A DNA stretch of 64,000 nucleotides from Meiothermus sp. (GTDB lineage Bacteria > Deinococcota > Deinococci > Deinococcales > Thermaceae), in contig BPIL01000006.1 of the NCBI GenBank assembly GCA_026004095.1, positions 1 to 64,000 on the forward strand. Direction: 5' to 3'. The first letter of the stretch is position 1; the number at the start of each line of letters is the position of its first letter. The notes below the pieces were generated by a model that saw nothing but the letters and a program-made list of their open reading frames with translations, had not been told where the DNA came from and made no database searches. The position numbers and the translations under genes were made by a program. Shown in pieces: positions 54,689 through 63,044 of this stretch.

Positions 54689-55484
54689 GCAAGCCGTCAG
54701 TGGAACCCGCCTTTTCTACCGGCTGGATGGCCCCGAAGAAGCGCCGTGCCTGGTGCTGCTCAATGGCATCTTTCAGCGCACCGAGGCCTGGGAGCCCCTC
54801 ATGCCCTACCTGAAGAATTTCCGGGTGCTGCGCTACGACATGCGCGGCCAGGGGCAAAGCGCCGTACCCCCAGGGCCCTACCCCCCCGCACAGCACGCCA
54901 GCGACCTGGCCGCCCTCCTGGAGGCTCTAAAGATCCCGCGCTACCACCTGCTGGGCCTCTCCAACGGCGGGGTGGTGGCCCAGGTGTACGCCGCACAACA
55001 ACCCGCCGGCCTGGAAAAGCTCATCCTGCTGTGCACCACCCCCCGCCTCGACCCAGTTTTGCGGGCCAAGGTAGCAAGCTGGCGGCAGGCCCTGGCCTGG
55101 GGCGGCACCCGTGGACGCTTGCAGGTTGCCCTGCCCTGGATCTGGGGCCGGGCCTATCTGGAAGCCCACCCGGAGATCGCCGACGAGGCTTCTCTGGCAC
55201 AGATGGAGCAGGCCGCCCCAACCCCAGAGGCCCAGCAAAACTTACTGGACGGCTTTCTGGCTATGGAAGACCTGCGCCCCCACCTGAAGCGGGTTAAGGC
55301 CCCTACGCTGGTGCTCTCGGGTGAGGACGATCTGCTCTTCCCGCCCTGCTACGGCCAGGAGATTGCAGCCGCCATCCCCCAGGCCGTCCATCGGGTGCTA
55401 CCCCAGGTGGGCCACGTGGCCCCAGTTGAAGACACCGCCGGGCTGGCCGGGGCCATCCTGAGGTTTTTGGAGGTACCGGCATGA
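54681..55484 (+). CDS. Alpha/beta hydrolase
   Basis: A 267-residue alpha/beta-fold hydrolase. The nucleophile elbow is GLSNGG (about 95-100), the acid is in SGEDDLLF (about 215-222) and the His is in VGHVAPVE (about 244). LLNGIFQRTEAWEPL holds the oxyanion region, similar to 3-oxoadipate enol-lactonase-like and esterase proteins. ATG 54681 follows GGAGGAA and overlaps the synthetase stop. Its operon suggests cleavage of an ester, lactone or thioester in the same pathway. Cytoplasmic. Confidence 0.85.
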   Translation: MPEQAVSGTRLFYRLDGPEEAPCLVLLNGIFQRTEAWEPLMPYLKNFRVLRYDMRGQGQSAVPPGPYPPAQHASDLAALLEALKIPRYHLLGLSNGGVVAQVYAAQQPAGLEKLILLCTTPRLDPVLRAKVASWRQALAWGGTRGRLQVALPWIWGRAYLEAHPEIADEASLAQMEQAAPTPEAQQNLLDGFLAMEDLRPHLKRVKAPTLVLSGEDDLLFPPCYGQEIAAAIPQAVHRVLPQVGHVAPVEDTAGLAGAILRFLEVPA

Positions 55485-55885
55485 AGTTTAAGGTAGGGGA
55501 CACCGCTTCTTACACCCAGACCATCAGCGAGGCGCATGTGGCCCTGTTCATCGGGGCGGTGGGTGATACCAATCCACTACATGTGGACGCCGAGTACGCA
55601 AAGAAAAGCCGTTTTGGGGCCCGCATCGCCCAGGGCATTCTGGTGGCCGGACTCATATCCACCGCCATCGGCACCAGGCTGCCGGGGCCGGGGGCCATCT
55701 ACCTGGGTCAGAGCCTGCGCTTTCTGAAGCCCACCTACCTGGGCGACACCATCACGGCCACCGTAACGGTGCGGGCCATCCGCCCGGATAAACCCATCCT
55801 GAGCCTCGAGACCGTCTGCACCAACCAAAAAGGCGAGCGGGTCATCGAGGGCGAAGCAACGGTGCTCTACGAGGAGGTTTTGTGA
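55481..55885 (+). CDS. MaoC-like (R)-specific enoyl-CoA hydratase
   Basis: A 134-residue hot-dog fold hydratase. The hydratase-2 motif GDTNPLHVDAEYAKKSRFG (about 28-46) contains the catalytic Asp and His, and IAQGILVAGLIS follows. Length and motif match PhaJ-type (R)-hydratases that interconvert enoyl-CoA and (R)-3-hydroxyacyl-CoA. ATGA overlap with the hydrolase gene. With the hydroxybutyrate dehydrogenase downstream it suggests (R)-3-hydroxyacid metabolism. Confidence 0.88.
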   Translation: MKFKVGDTASYTQTISEAHVALFIGAVGDTNPLHVDAEYAKKSRFGARIAQGILVAGLISTAIGTRLPGPGAIYLGQSLRFLKPTYLGDTITATVTVRAIRPDKPILSLETVCTNQKGERVIEGEATVLYEEVL

Positions 55886-55904
55886 AACCCAATAGGAGGC
55901 AGGC

Positions 55905-57068
55905 ATGAGAAAAGTATGGATGGTTCTTCTGGCAGTTTTGGGTCTGGCCGGGTTGGCCCTGGCCCAGACCACGGTGCGGGTGGGCGTGCTCCTGCCCATC
56001 TCGACTGTCGCGGGTAAAGCGGCCCTGAACGGGGTGCAGCTCGGCGTGGATCAGGTCAACGCCGGCGGCAAGGTAAAGATTGAGCTGGTGGTAGTGGACG
56101 ACGGCAACGCCCCCGCCACCGCGGTGCCGGCCCTCACCAAACTGATGACCGTGGATCGGGTGGACATTGTGATCGGCGGGCTGGCCTCGGGGGTTACCTT
56201 TGCCCTCTCAGGGCCCGTCAAGCAGTACCAGCCGCTCTTCCTCTGCATCGGAGCGGCCAGCAGCGTGGTAGAGCAGGCTTTTAGCGATTACAACCGCTTC
56301 TTCCACTACCACCCCTGGGACTATCACAACGTGGCGGCGGCCCTCGAGTTCTTCAAGTACCTCTACGACAGCGGGGCCCGGCGCGTGGCCATCCTCTACG
56401 AAGATGGGCCCTTCGGCTCGGCGGGCATCCAGACCTACCGCCAGCAGCTCGAGCGCCAGGGTTACACCGTACAGGCCGAGCCTTTCAAGTCGGGTTCGGG
56501 TAGCTTCACCGCCATTCTGACCCGCCTCAAGGGCTTCCGGCCCGATATTCTGTACTGGATCGGCTACGACGTGGACGCCCTGCCCATCGCGGCGCAAACC
56601 CGGCAGGTGGGGCTCGAGCCCAAACTCATCTACGGGGCCCCCCCAGCCTGGCCGACCGGCTTCGAGAAAAACAACCTTTCCAACGACATAGCTGGCATGA
56701 CCGCCTGGCTGCCCTCGGTAGCCAACAACGAAAGCCGCCGCTTCGTGAACCTTTACCGGCGCAAGTTCGGCGAGGTCACCGACGAGTACATGGCCCCCAT
56801 GGGCTATGTGATTGCCCTGAGCCTGGGCAGGGCGCTCGAGGCCGCCGGTTCTACCGATAAAGATCGGATTGCCGCCGAGCTGGCCAAGGTTCAGATGGAT
56901 ACCCCCTTCGGCCCCCTATCCTTCAAGCCCTCCGATACCGGGCGTACCCGCTTCCAGGGCTTCAACCAGAGCATCTGGCTACAGTTCCAGTACCTGGAGG
57001 GCTCGAGGCGCCCGGTCTTCCCGCCCAACCGCGCAGCCCGGCCCCTGCGCTTCCCAGGCAACTACTAA
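55905..57068 (+). CDS. Liv-type ABC transporter substrate-binding protein
   Basis: A 387-residue periplasmic binding protein of the branched-chain amino acid/amide/carboxylate family (Peripla_BP_6). Signal peptide MRKVWMVLLAVLGLAGLALAQ, then RVGVLLPISTVAGKAALNGV (about 26-45), LVVVDDGN (about 64), VDIVIGGLASG and ILYEDGPFGSAG (about 165). AGGAGG precedes ATG 55905. Genes around it suggest a fatty, hydroxy or aromatic acid rather than an amino acid as ligand. A stem-loop follows before the permeases. Confidence 0.87.
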   Translation: MRKVWMVLLAVLGLAGLALAQTTVRVGVLLPISTVAGKAALNGVQLGVDQVNAGGKVKIELVVVDDGNAPATAVPALTKLMTVDRVDIVIGGLASGVTFALSGPVKQYQPLFLCIGAASSVVEQAFSDYNRFFHYHPWDYHNVAAALEFFKYLYDSGARRVAILYEDGPFGSAGIQTYRQQLERQGYTVQAEPFKSGSGSFTAILTRLKGFRPDILYWIGYDVDALPIAAQTRQVGLEPKLIYGAPPAWPTGFEKNNLSNDIAGMTAWLPSVANNESRRFVNLYRRKFGEVTDEYMAPMGYVIALSLGRALEAAGSTDKDRIAAELAKVQMDTPFGPLSFKPSDTGRTRFQGFNQSIWLQFQYLEGSRRPVFPPNRAARPLRFPGNY

Positions 57069-57095
57069 ACCCGGGCCGAAGCTTCATCAAAGGTG

Positions 57096-57120
57096 AACCC
57101 CAACGAGCCCCGTTGGGGTT
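57096..57120 (+). terminator. Intercistronic stem-loop after the Liv binding-protein gene
   Basis: AACCCCAACG / CGTTGGGGTT (57096-57105 with 57111-57120, loop AGCCC), a perfect 10-bp stem without a U-tract. More likely an mRNA-stabilising or processing element, or a weak terminator, than a full stop, since the permease genes follow in the same direction. Confidence 0.5.
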
Positions 57121-57195
57121 CCATCCCGCACCAGGTTTGGGATGCTCGACGGAAGGTTGGCCTACTGGCGCTTGGGAAGCCCGTCCCCACAAACT

Positions 57196-58053
57196 ATGGA
57201 ATTGCTGCTACAAACCCTCATCAACGGCATCCTGGCCGCCGGCATATACGCCCTGGTAGCCAGCGGACTGGCGCTCGCGGTGGGCGTGGTGGGCATCGTC
57301 AACTTTGCCCACGGCGAGTTCACCATGATTGGGGCTTTCATTGCCTATCTGCTCTTTGTGGGCACCGGCCTAGACCCCTTTCTTTCTCTGGGATTGGCGG
57401 CCTTGGTGCTCTTTGGGGTAGGAGCCATCACCTACCTGGGGCTGATCCGTCCCGTGCTGGCCGCCCCTGAGCTCAACCAGATGCTGCTTACCTTTGGTCT
57501 TTCGGTGGCCTTGCAAAACATCGCCTTGCTGCTCTTTGGCGCCGATACCCGTGTGGTCTCCACCAGCTACCAGGGGGCCACCCTCAGCCTGGGCGGTCTT
57601 TCGTTTGGCGTACCGCCGCTGCTGGCTTTTGGTCTTTCGGTTGTCATTCTGGGTGCGCTGTATGGCTTTCTGGATCGCACCCGATTGGGCCTGGCGGTAC
57701 GGGCGGTGGCGCAAAATCGACTGGCACCGGGGCTTCTGGGCATCGAGACCCAGCGGGTGTACCTGCTGGCCTTTGGGCTTTCGGCGGCCCTGGCCGGGGT
57801 GGCCGGGGTGATGCTCTCGGTGATGCTCTACGCCTCCCCCACGGTGGGCTTTGCCTACACCCTCAAAGCCTTTGCCATCATCGTGATGGCGGGGCTGGGC
57901 AACCTGCGGGGGGTGGTGCCAGCCGCCATCATCCTGGCCCTGGCCGAGGCCCTGGTCAGCACCTATCTGCCGGGCGGAGGGGGCTGGGTAGAGGCTGTGT
58001 TCTTTCTGGTCATCTTCGTGGCCCTCACCTGGCGTAGCTGGAGGGCCGCATGA
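57196..58053 (+). CDS. Liv-type ABC transporter permease (LivH-like)
   Basis: A 285-residue BPD_transp_2 permease with about eight helices. The start ELLLQTLINGILAAGIYAL and the next helix GVVGIVNFAHGEFTMIGAF (about 31-49) are the LivH signature. GIETQRVYLLAFGLSAALAG (about 182) is the ATPase contact region. ATG 57196 matches the family start; no ribosome binding site is visible, and a 127-bp gap with a stem-loop separates it from the binding-protein gene. Confidence 0.9.
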   Translation: MELLLQTLINGILAAGIYALVASGLALAVGVVGIVNFAHGEFTMIGAFIAYLLFVGTGLDPFLSLGLAALVLFGVGAITYLGLIRPVLAAPELNQMLLTFGLSVALQNIALLLFGADTRVVSTSYQGATLSLGGLSFGVPPLLAFGLSVVILGALYGFLDRTRLGLAVRAVAQNRLAPGLLGIETQRVYLLAFGLSAALAGVAGVMLSVMLYASPTVGFAYTLKAFAIIVMAGLGNLRGVVPAAIILALAEALVSTYLPGGGGWVEAVFFLVIFVALTWRSWRAA

Positions 58054-58958
58054 TACTGGTGGGACTGCTTTTGCTGGTAGCCCTGGTACTGCCAGGGCTG
58101 CCGTTGGGTGAGTGGCGGGCCTTTTTGCTGGATACCGCCCAGTTTGCCTTCTTGATCAGTGCACTGGCCCTGGCCTGGGATCTGCTGGCCCGCACCGGGC
58201 AGCTCTCGCTGGCCCACGGGGCCTTCTTCGGCCTGGGGGCCTACGCCGCCGCGCTCGCAGCCCCGGCCCTGGGCACGCTGCCCGCTTTGCTGGTGGGGGG
58301 GGTGGTGGCCGGGGCCTCGAGCCTCTTCCTGGGCCTGGCCACCCTGCGCCTGCACGGCATGTACTTTGCCATCGCCACCCTGGCCTTCAGCGAGGTAATG
58401 CGCACCCTGGTGCTCAAAGCCCCCTTCACCGGAGGGGCTATCGGCCTGCCGGTACAGCCCGCGTTCGGAGGAGCCTTCCCCCTCGGCGGCTACTACCTGG
58501 CCGTGGGTGTGCTGGCCCTGGCCGCCGGGATTAGCCTTCTTCTGAGCAGAAGCCGCCTGCACTACGCCATGGCCGCTACCCGGCAGGGCGAGGCCGTGGC
58601 CCGGGTGCTGGGGGTTCCGGTGATACGGGTTAAGCTCCTGGCGTTTATGATTTCCGCTTTTCTGGCCGGGCTGGCCGGTGGGGTTTACGCCATGAAGACC
58701 CTATTCCTCTCCCCTTACGATGCCTTTGGCCTGGGGCGGGCTGTGGAGGCTCTGGTGATCCCCATTTTTGGCGGACTGTATACCACCACCGGGCCCCTGC
58801 TGGGGGGGTTGATTATCGTGAGCCTCGAGACCTGGCTGCGGCTGCGCATCGGCGAGGGGTATCTGGTGGTCTATGGGGTAATTCTGGTGCTGACCATCCT
58901 GTTTTTGCCCAGGGGGCTGGTCAGCCTCTTTCACCGTAAGGGGGCGGGCCATGCTTAG
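58050..58958 (+). CDS. Liv-type ABC transporter permease (LivM-like)
   Basis: A 302-residue LivM-type permease. The DLLARTGQLSLAHGAFFGLGAYAAA segment (short blocks, about 46-70) is diagnostic, and GVPVIRVKLLAFMISAFLAG (about 188) is the coupling loop. ATGA overlap with LivH and an 8-nt overlap with LivG show one operon. Confidence 0.92.
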   Translation: MILVGLLLLVALVLPGLPLGEWRAFLLDTAQFAFLISALALAWDLLARTGQLSLAHGAFFGLGAYAAALAAPALGTLPALLVGGVVAGASSLFLGLATLRLHGMYFAIATLAFSEVMRTLVLKAPFTGGAIGLPVQPAFGGAFPLGGYYLAVGVLALAAGISLLLSRSRLHYAMAATRQGEAVARVLGVPVIRVKLLAFMISAFLAGLAGGVYAMKTLFLSPYDAFGLGRAVEALVIPIFGGLYTTTGPLLGGLIIVSLETWLRLRIGEGYLVVYGVILVLTILFLPRGLVSLFHRKGAGHA

Positions 58959-59667
58959 CGTTCAGGGCCTTTGCAAACGCTTTGGTGGGGTGACAGCGGC
59001 CAATGAGGTTAGCCTTCAGGTAGCACCCGGTGAAATTCTGGCGGTGATCGGCCCCAACGGCGCCGGTAAGAGCACCCTGCTGAACCTGCTTTCGGGCCTG
59101 CTCCGCCCCGACGAGGGTCGGATCGAGTTTTTAGGCCAGGAGATCACCCATGCTCCACCGGAAGTGCGCACCTGGAAGGGCCTGGGACGGGCCTTTCAGA
59201 TTGTGCAGCCCTTCCCGGAGATGAGCGTGTGGGAAAACCTTCTGGTCGGGGCTCTGTACGGTAAACCCAGCACCCCGCGCAAAGTGGCTGAACGGGTGGT
59301 GGCGGAGGTCATCGAGCTCACCGGCCTGGCTCCTAAAGCCCAGACCCCCGCCGGGGAGCTCACGCTTCTGGAGGACAAGCGCCTCGAGCTCGCCCGGGCC
59401 CTTTGCACCCAGCCCAGGCTGTTGCTCCTGGACGAGGTGATGGCCGGGCTGCGCCCTTCGGAGGCCCTGGAGGCGGTGGCACTGGTGCGGCGAATCCGGG
59501 ACAGCGGCGTAACGGTGCTGTTCATCGAGCACCTGATGCCGGTGGTGCGGGCCCTGGCCGACCGGGTGGTGGTAATGGACTATGGCCGGGTGATCGCCGA
59601 GGGGCCCTACGATGCGGTGGCCGCCAACCCCAAGGTGCGCGAGGCTTATCTGGGGAGGGCCCAATGA
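58951..59667 (+). CDS. Liv-type ABC transporter ATPase (LivG-like)
   Basis: A 238-residue ATPase. Walker [10 protein letters not shown] (about 35), Q-loop in [22 protein letters not shown] (about 78), signature region [15 protein letters not shown] (with the LSGGQ serine-glycine motif replaced by LTLLEDKR, a common LivG trait), Walker [12 protein letters not shown] and the H-loop VLFIEHLM. Overlaps LivM by 8 nt and LivF by ATGA. Confidence 0.92.
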   Translation: MLSVQGLCKRFGGVTAANEVSLQVAPGEILAVIGPNGAGKSTLLNLLSGLLRPDEGRIEFLGQEITHAPPEVRTWKGLGRAFQIVQPFPEMSVWENLLVGALYGKPSTPRKVAERVVAEVIELTGLAPKAQTPAGELTLLEDKRLELARALCTQPRLLLLDEVMAGLRPSEALEAVALVRRIRDSGVTVLFIEHLMPVVRALADRVVVMDYGRVIAEGPYDAVAANPKVREAYLGRAQ

Positions 59668-60368
59668 GGCTACGCGTCAAGCAGCTAACGGTTGGCTACG
59701 GCAAGGCCCAGGTGTTGTTTGGGCTTTCGCTCGAGGTGGCCCAGGGTGAGTTGGTGGCCCTCCTGGGGGCCAACGGGGCCGGAAAAACCACGGCCTTGCG
59801 CACCATCTCCGGCCTGCTACGACCCTGGGGCGGCGGGGTGTGGCTCGATGAAACCAGCCTGCAGGGCCTCTCGGCAGCCCAGCGGGCCCGCCGGGGTCTG
59901 GGGCACGTGCCCGAGGGGCGGCAACTTTTTCCCCTCATGAGCGTGGAGGAAAACCTACGCCTGGGGGCGGCCTTCCTGGCCTGGCCATACCGCCAGGAGG
60001 GTTTGGAGCGCATCTACACCCTCTTCCCCCGCCTGGCTGAACGGCGCAAGCAGATGGCCGGTACCCTCTCGGGGGGGGAGCAGCAGATGCTGGCCATCGG
60101 ACGGGCCCTGATGGGCCGACCCAGAATCCTGATGGTGGATGAGCCCAGCCTGGGGCTTTCCCCCAAGCTGGCCGAGGAGGTGCTGACCACCTTAGCCCAG
60201 GTGAAAGCCGAGGGGGTGGGGGTGCTGCTGGTCGAACAGAACGTGGCGCTGTCGCTGGAGGTGGCCGACCGGGGCTACGTGGTCGAGCACGGGAAGGTTG
60301 TACTGAGCGGTAGTGCGCAAGAGCTCCTAAGCAACCAGGGGGTACAGAAGGCCTACCTGGCTTTATAA
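59664..60368 (+). CDS. Liv-type ABC transporter ATPase (LivF-like)
   Basis: A 234-residue ATPase. Walker A GANGAGKTT (about 36), GHVPEGRQLFPLMSVEENL (about 84, the LivF Q-loop region), the full LSGGEQQMLAIGRALM signature (about 135), Walker B ILMVDEPSLGL and VLLVEQNVA. Ends the transporter operon 25 bp before the dehydrogenase gene. Confidence 0.93.
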   Translation: MRLRVKQLTVGYGKAQVLFGLSLEVAQGELVALLGANGAGKTTALRTISGLLRPWGGGVWLDETSLQGLSAAQRARRGLGHVPEGRQLFPLMSVEENLRLGAAFLAWPYRQEGLERIYTLFPRLAERRKQMAGTLSGGEQQMLAIGRALMGRPRILMVDEPSLGLSPKLAEEVLTTLAQVKAEGVGVLLVEQNVALSLEVADRGYVVEHGKVVLSGSAQELLSNQGVQKAYLAL

Positions 60369-60381
60369 GCCCGCCACAGGG

Positions 60382-60387
60382 TAGCAT
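60382..60387 (+). promoter_or_regulatory. -10 box TAGCAT, 3-hydroxybutyrate dehydrogenase promoter (leaderless)
   Basis: TAGCAT ends 6 nt before ATG 60394, so this gene can be expressed separately from the ABC operon just upstream. Confidence 0.5.
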
Positions 60388-60393
60388 GAAACC

Positions 60394-61152
60394 ATGCAGC
60401 TAAAAGGAAAAACCGCCCTCGTCACCGGCGCTGGCAGCGGCATTGGCAGGGCCATCGCAGAAGTGTTCGCCCGGGAAGGGGCCAGGGTAATCCTAAATGA
60501 CCTCTCCCCCACAGCGGGCCGGGTTGCGGAAGATCTGGGTGGGGTTTTTATTCAAGCCGATTTATCCAGCCAGGAGGCCGTTAAAGACCTGGCCCAGCGG
60601 GCCCTCGAGCTGGGCCCCATCGACATCCTGGTGAACAACGCCGGCTTGCAGCGCATCCATCCGGTGGATGAGTTTCCCCTGGAAACCTGGAACCTCATGC
60701 TCCAGGTGCTGCTCACGGCCCCATTTCAGCTCATCAAGCACACCCTACCGGCCATGAAGCAAAGGCGTTGGGGCCGGATTATCAACATCGCGTCGTTACA
60801 CGGCTTGGTCGCCAGCCCCTACAAGTCGGCCTACATCGCGGCCAAGCACGGCTTACTGGGCCTGACCAAAACGGTGGCGCTCGAGGTCGGGGAGTACGGC
60901 ATCACCTGCAACGCCATCTGCCCGGCCTACGTACGCACCCCCCTGGTCACCTCACAAATTGCCGACCAGGCCCGCACGCTGGGCATCCCTGAAGCCCAGG
61001 TCATCGAACAGGTCATGCTGGCGCCCGCGGCTATCAGGCGCCTCATCGAGCCCGAAGAGGTAGCAGAGTACGCACTGTTCGTGGCTTCCGATAAGGCCGG
61101 GGCCATCACGGGTTCGGCGCAGGTGATGGATCTGGGCTGGACGGCGCGCTAG
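60394..61152 (+). CDS. 3-hydroxybutyrate dehydrogenase (SDR family)
   Basis: NAD-dependent oxidation of (R)-3-hydroxybutyrate to acetoacetate; 252-residue classical SDR. TGAGSGIG (about 11-18), NNAGLQRIHPVDEFPLETWN (about 85-104), the catalytic Ser in NIASLHGLVASP and YxxxK in SAYIAAKHG (about 150), and NAICPAYVRTPLV. The AGLQ..P..EFP..TW block and the IEQVMLAP segment near 205 match BdhA enzymes. The stop overlaps the convergent dnaG stop. Context with MaoC and acyl-CoA synthetase supports hydroxyacid use. Confidence 0.88.
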   Translation: MQLKGKTALVTGAGSGIGRAIAEVFAREGARVILNDLSPTAGRVAEDLGGVFIQADLSSQEAVKDLAQRALELGPIDILVNNAGLQRIHPVDEFPLETWNLMLQVLLTAPFQLIKHTLPAMKQRRWGRIINIASLHGLVASPYKSAYIAAKHGLLGLTKTVALEVGEYGITCNAICPAYVRTPLVTSQIADQARTLGIPEAQVIEQVMLAPAAIRRLIEPEEVAEYALFVASDKAGAITGSAQVMDLGWTAR

Positions 61153-62927
61153 CGCTTATACACCCGCCGCTCCGCCTCGATGGCCTGCAGCACCTCCTGG
61201 ATCTCTTTGGTCAGGGTACGAGTCTTGTCGAGGTCGGCGGTGCTATTGAGCTGGGCCTTGAGTTTGTCCAGGCGCAGCTCGTAGTAAACCTCGCGCACCC
61301 GGGCCAGGGCCACATTCAGGTGGGCCTCGAGGTTCTGTTGATCGAAGCTGGGGCTTTTCATGAGAACATCCATCAAACGGGCCCCTTCTCCACGCTGCTC
61401 AAAATACCTCAAGATACGGCTTTTACCCTGCTCAGAGCGGGCCGCCTGCATGAATTCGGCCAAGAGGCTGCCCTCGGGCGGCCAGGTGTGGTCTTCCACG
61501 TAAAGCGCCCACTGCAAAAACTCTTCCTCGGGCACCGAGTATAGCAGGGCGATAACGTCCAGCTCGCGCAAAAGGCGTTTCTCTGTGAGGTCGGGCCGGG
61601 CCAGCCCAATGCCCAGGGTTCGGTCGGGCGCTGCAGAGGCCGCACGCTTTGGGGTGCGGGCCCGGGCCAGGTAGTCTTCCAGGGCGCGCGGGCTCAGCTC
61701 CAGGGCGCTGATAACCTTGGCCTTGAGCTTTTCCACCACCGGGTCGAAAGGCTCGCTCGAGATCAAGCGGGGCTTGAGGGCCTCGAGGACTTTTTGCTTA
61801 TGCTCGGGGCGCTTAAGGTCTAACCCCGCCGCCGCCGCCTCAAAGCGGTACTCCACCTCGGGCAGGGCCGCCTCCAGCGCCACCTCGAAGCGCTCTTTGC
61901 CATCAGGGAGCAGCAGCAGATCGCCCGGGTCTTTGCCATCCTCCAGCAGCACCGCATAGACCACAAAGCTACGGGCAATCTCTAGGTTCAGGCTCTGCAA
62001 GGTGGCCTTGCGCCCGGCCTCGTCGGCGTCGAAGGCAAGGTAAAGCTCGGCAGCATCGGCCCGCCGCAGAAGGTGGGCCTGCTCACCGGAAAGCGACGAG
62101 CCCAGCACCGCCACCGCCTCAGTAAAGCCCATCTGGTGCAGGGCGATAACATCAAACAACCCTTCCACCACCACCGCCCGCCCCCGCTCGCGGATGGCCG
62201 ACCGGGCCTGGGGATAGCCGTACAGGAGCTGGCTTTTTTTGAACAGGGCGGTCTCCGGGGAGTTGAGGTACTTGGGGTTGTCCTCTTTTTCCAGGGCTCG
62301 AGCGGTGAAGGCCACAATGCGGCCCAGCGAGTCTTGTATTGGGAAGGTTACGCGGTGGCGAAAGCGGTCGAAGTAGCGACCTTCGCGCTCCACCAACACC
62401 CCGGCCTCCGCGGCTTCCTGGGGGTCTACACCGTGCCCCTGAAGATGTCGAATCAGACCATCCCAGCTTTTGGGCGCGTAGCCCAGGCCAAACCGCTCAA
62501 TGGAGGCAGAGCCCAGGCCGCGCTCCTGCAGGTATCGCTCGGCTGGGCCGGATAGGTTGGCACGGAAGTAGGCCTGGGTGAGCTCGAGGATCTGCAAAAC
62601 CTCCTTGCGCGGGGAGGAACGCCCCTTGGGCTGCGGCAGCTCCACCCCGGTCTCCTGGGCCAGACGTTCCAGGGCCTCCCAAAACCCAATCCCCTCGATC
62701 TTCTGCAAAAAAGCAAAGATATCCCCTCCGTTCTTACAACCAAAGCAGTAGCACAGCCCCTTGTCCTCGCTGACCTGAAAGGAGGGGGTCTTTTCCTGAT
62801 GAAACGGGCACAAACCCTTCCAGGTTCCCTTTCCACTGGGCTTGAGCGCCACATACCGGCCCACCAGCTCGCGAATGGGCATCCGCGAGCGAATCAGTTC
62901 GATGGCTTGGTTCAATTGGGCATCCAT
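61149..62927 (-). CDS. dnaG: DNA primase
   Basis: Synthesises RNA primers at the replication fork; 592 residues. The N-terminal CHC2 zinc finger is CPFHQEKTPSF...CYCFGC (about 39-63). The TOPRIM core contains VVEGLFDVIAL (about 256) and LAFDADEAGRKA (about 303). The C-terminal helical domain (about 430-592) is the DnaB-binding part, variable in sequence. ATG 62927 gives the standard start (DAQLNQAIELIRSRMPI) with GAGG upstream. Confidence 0.95.
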   Translation of the reverse strand: MDAQLNQAIELIRSRMPIRELVGRYVALKPSGKGTWKGLCPFHQEKTPSFQVSEDKGLCYCFGCKNGGDIFAFLQKIEGIGFWEALERLAQETGVELPQPKGRSSPRKEVLQILELTQAYFRANLSGPAERYLQERGLGSASIERFGLGYAPKSWDGLIRHLQGHGVDPQEAAEAGVLVEREGRYFDRFRHRVTFPIQDSLGRIVAFTARALEKEDNPKYLNSPETALFKKSQLLYGYPQARSAIRERGRAVVVEGLFDVIALHQMGFTEAVAVLGSSLSGEQAHLLRRADAAELYLAFDADEAGRKATLQSLNLEIARSFVVYAVLLEDGKDPGDLLLLPDGKERFEVALEAALPEVEYRFEAAAAGLDLKRPEHKQKVLEALKPRLISSEPFDPVVEKLKAKVISALELSPRALEDYLARARTPKRAASAAPDRTLGIGLARPDLTEKRLLRELDVIALLYSVPEEEFLQWALYVEDHTWPPEGSLLAEFMQAARSEQGKSRILRYFEQRGEGARLMDVLMKSPSFDQQNLEAHLNVALARVREVYYELRLDKLKAQLNSTADLDKTRTLTKEIQEVLQAIEAERRVYKR

Positions 62928-63044
62928 AGGTGCGCCTCTGACAGACCGGTGGGCCAGCAAATTTAGAGCCTTATTCTAACCCGCCTTGGCTGGAAAGGGC
63001 CCGAAGCTAAAGGGTTCCCATCAACTGGAGGCCATGCCACGTGC

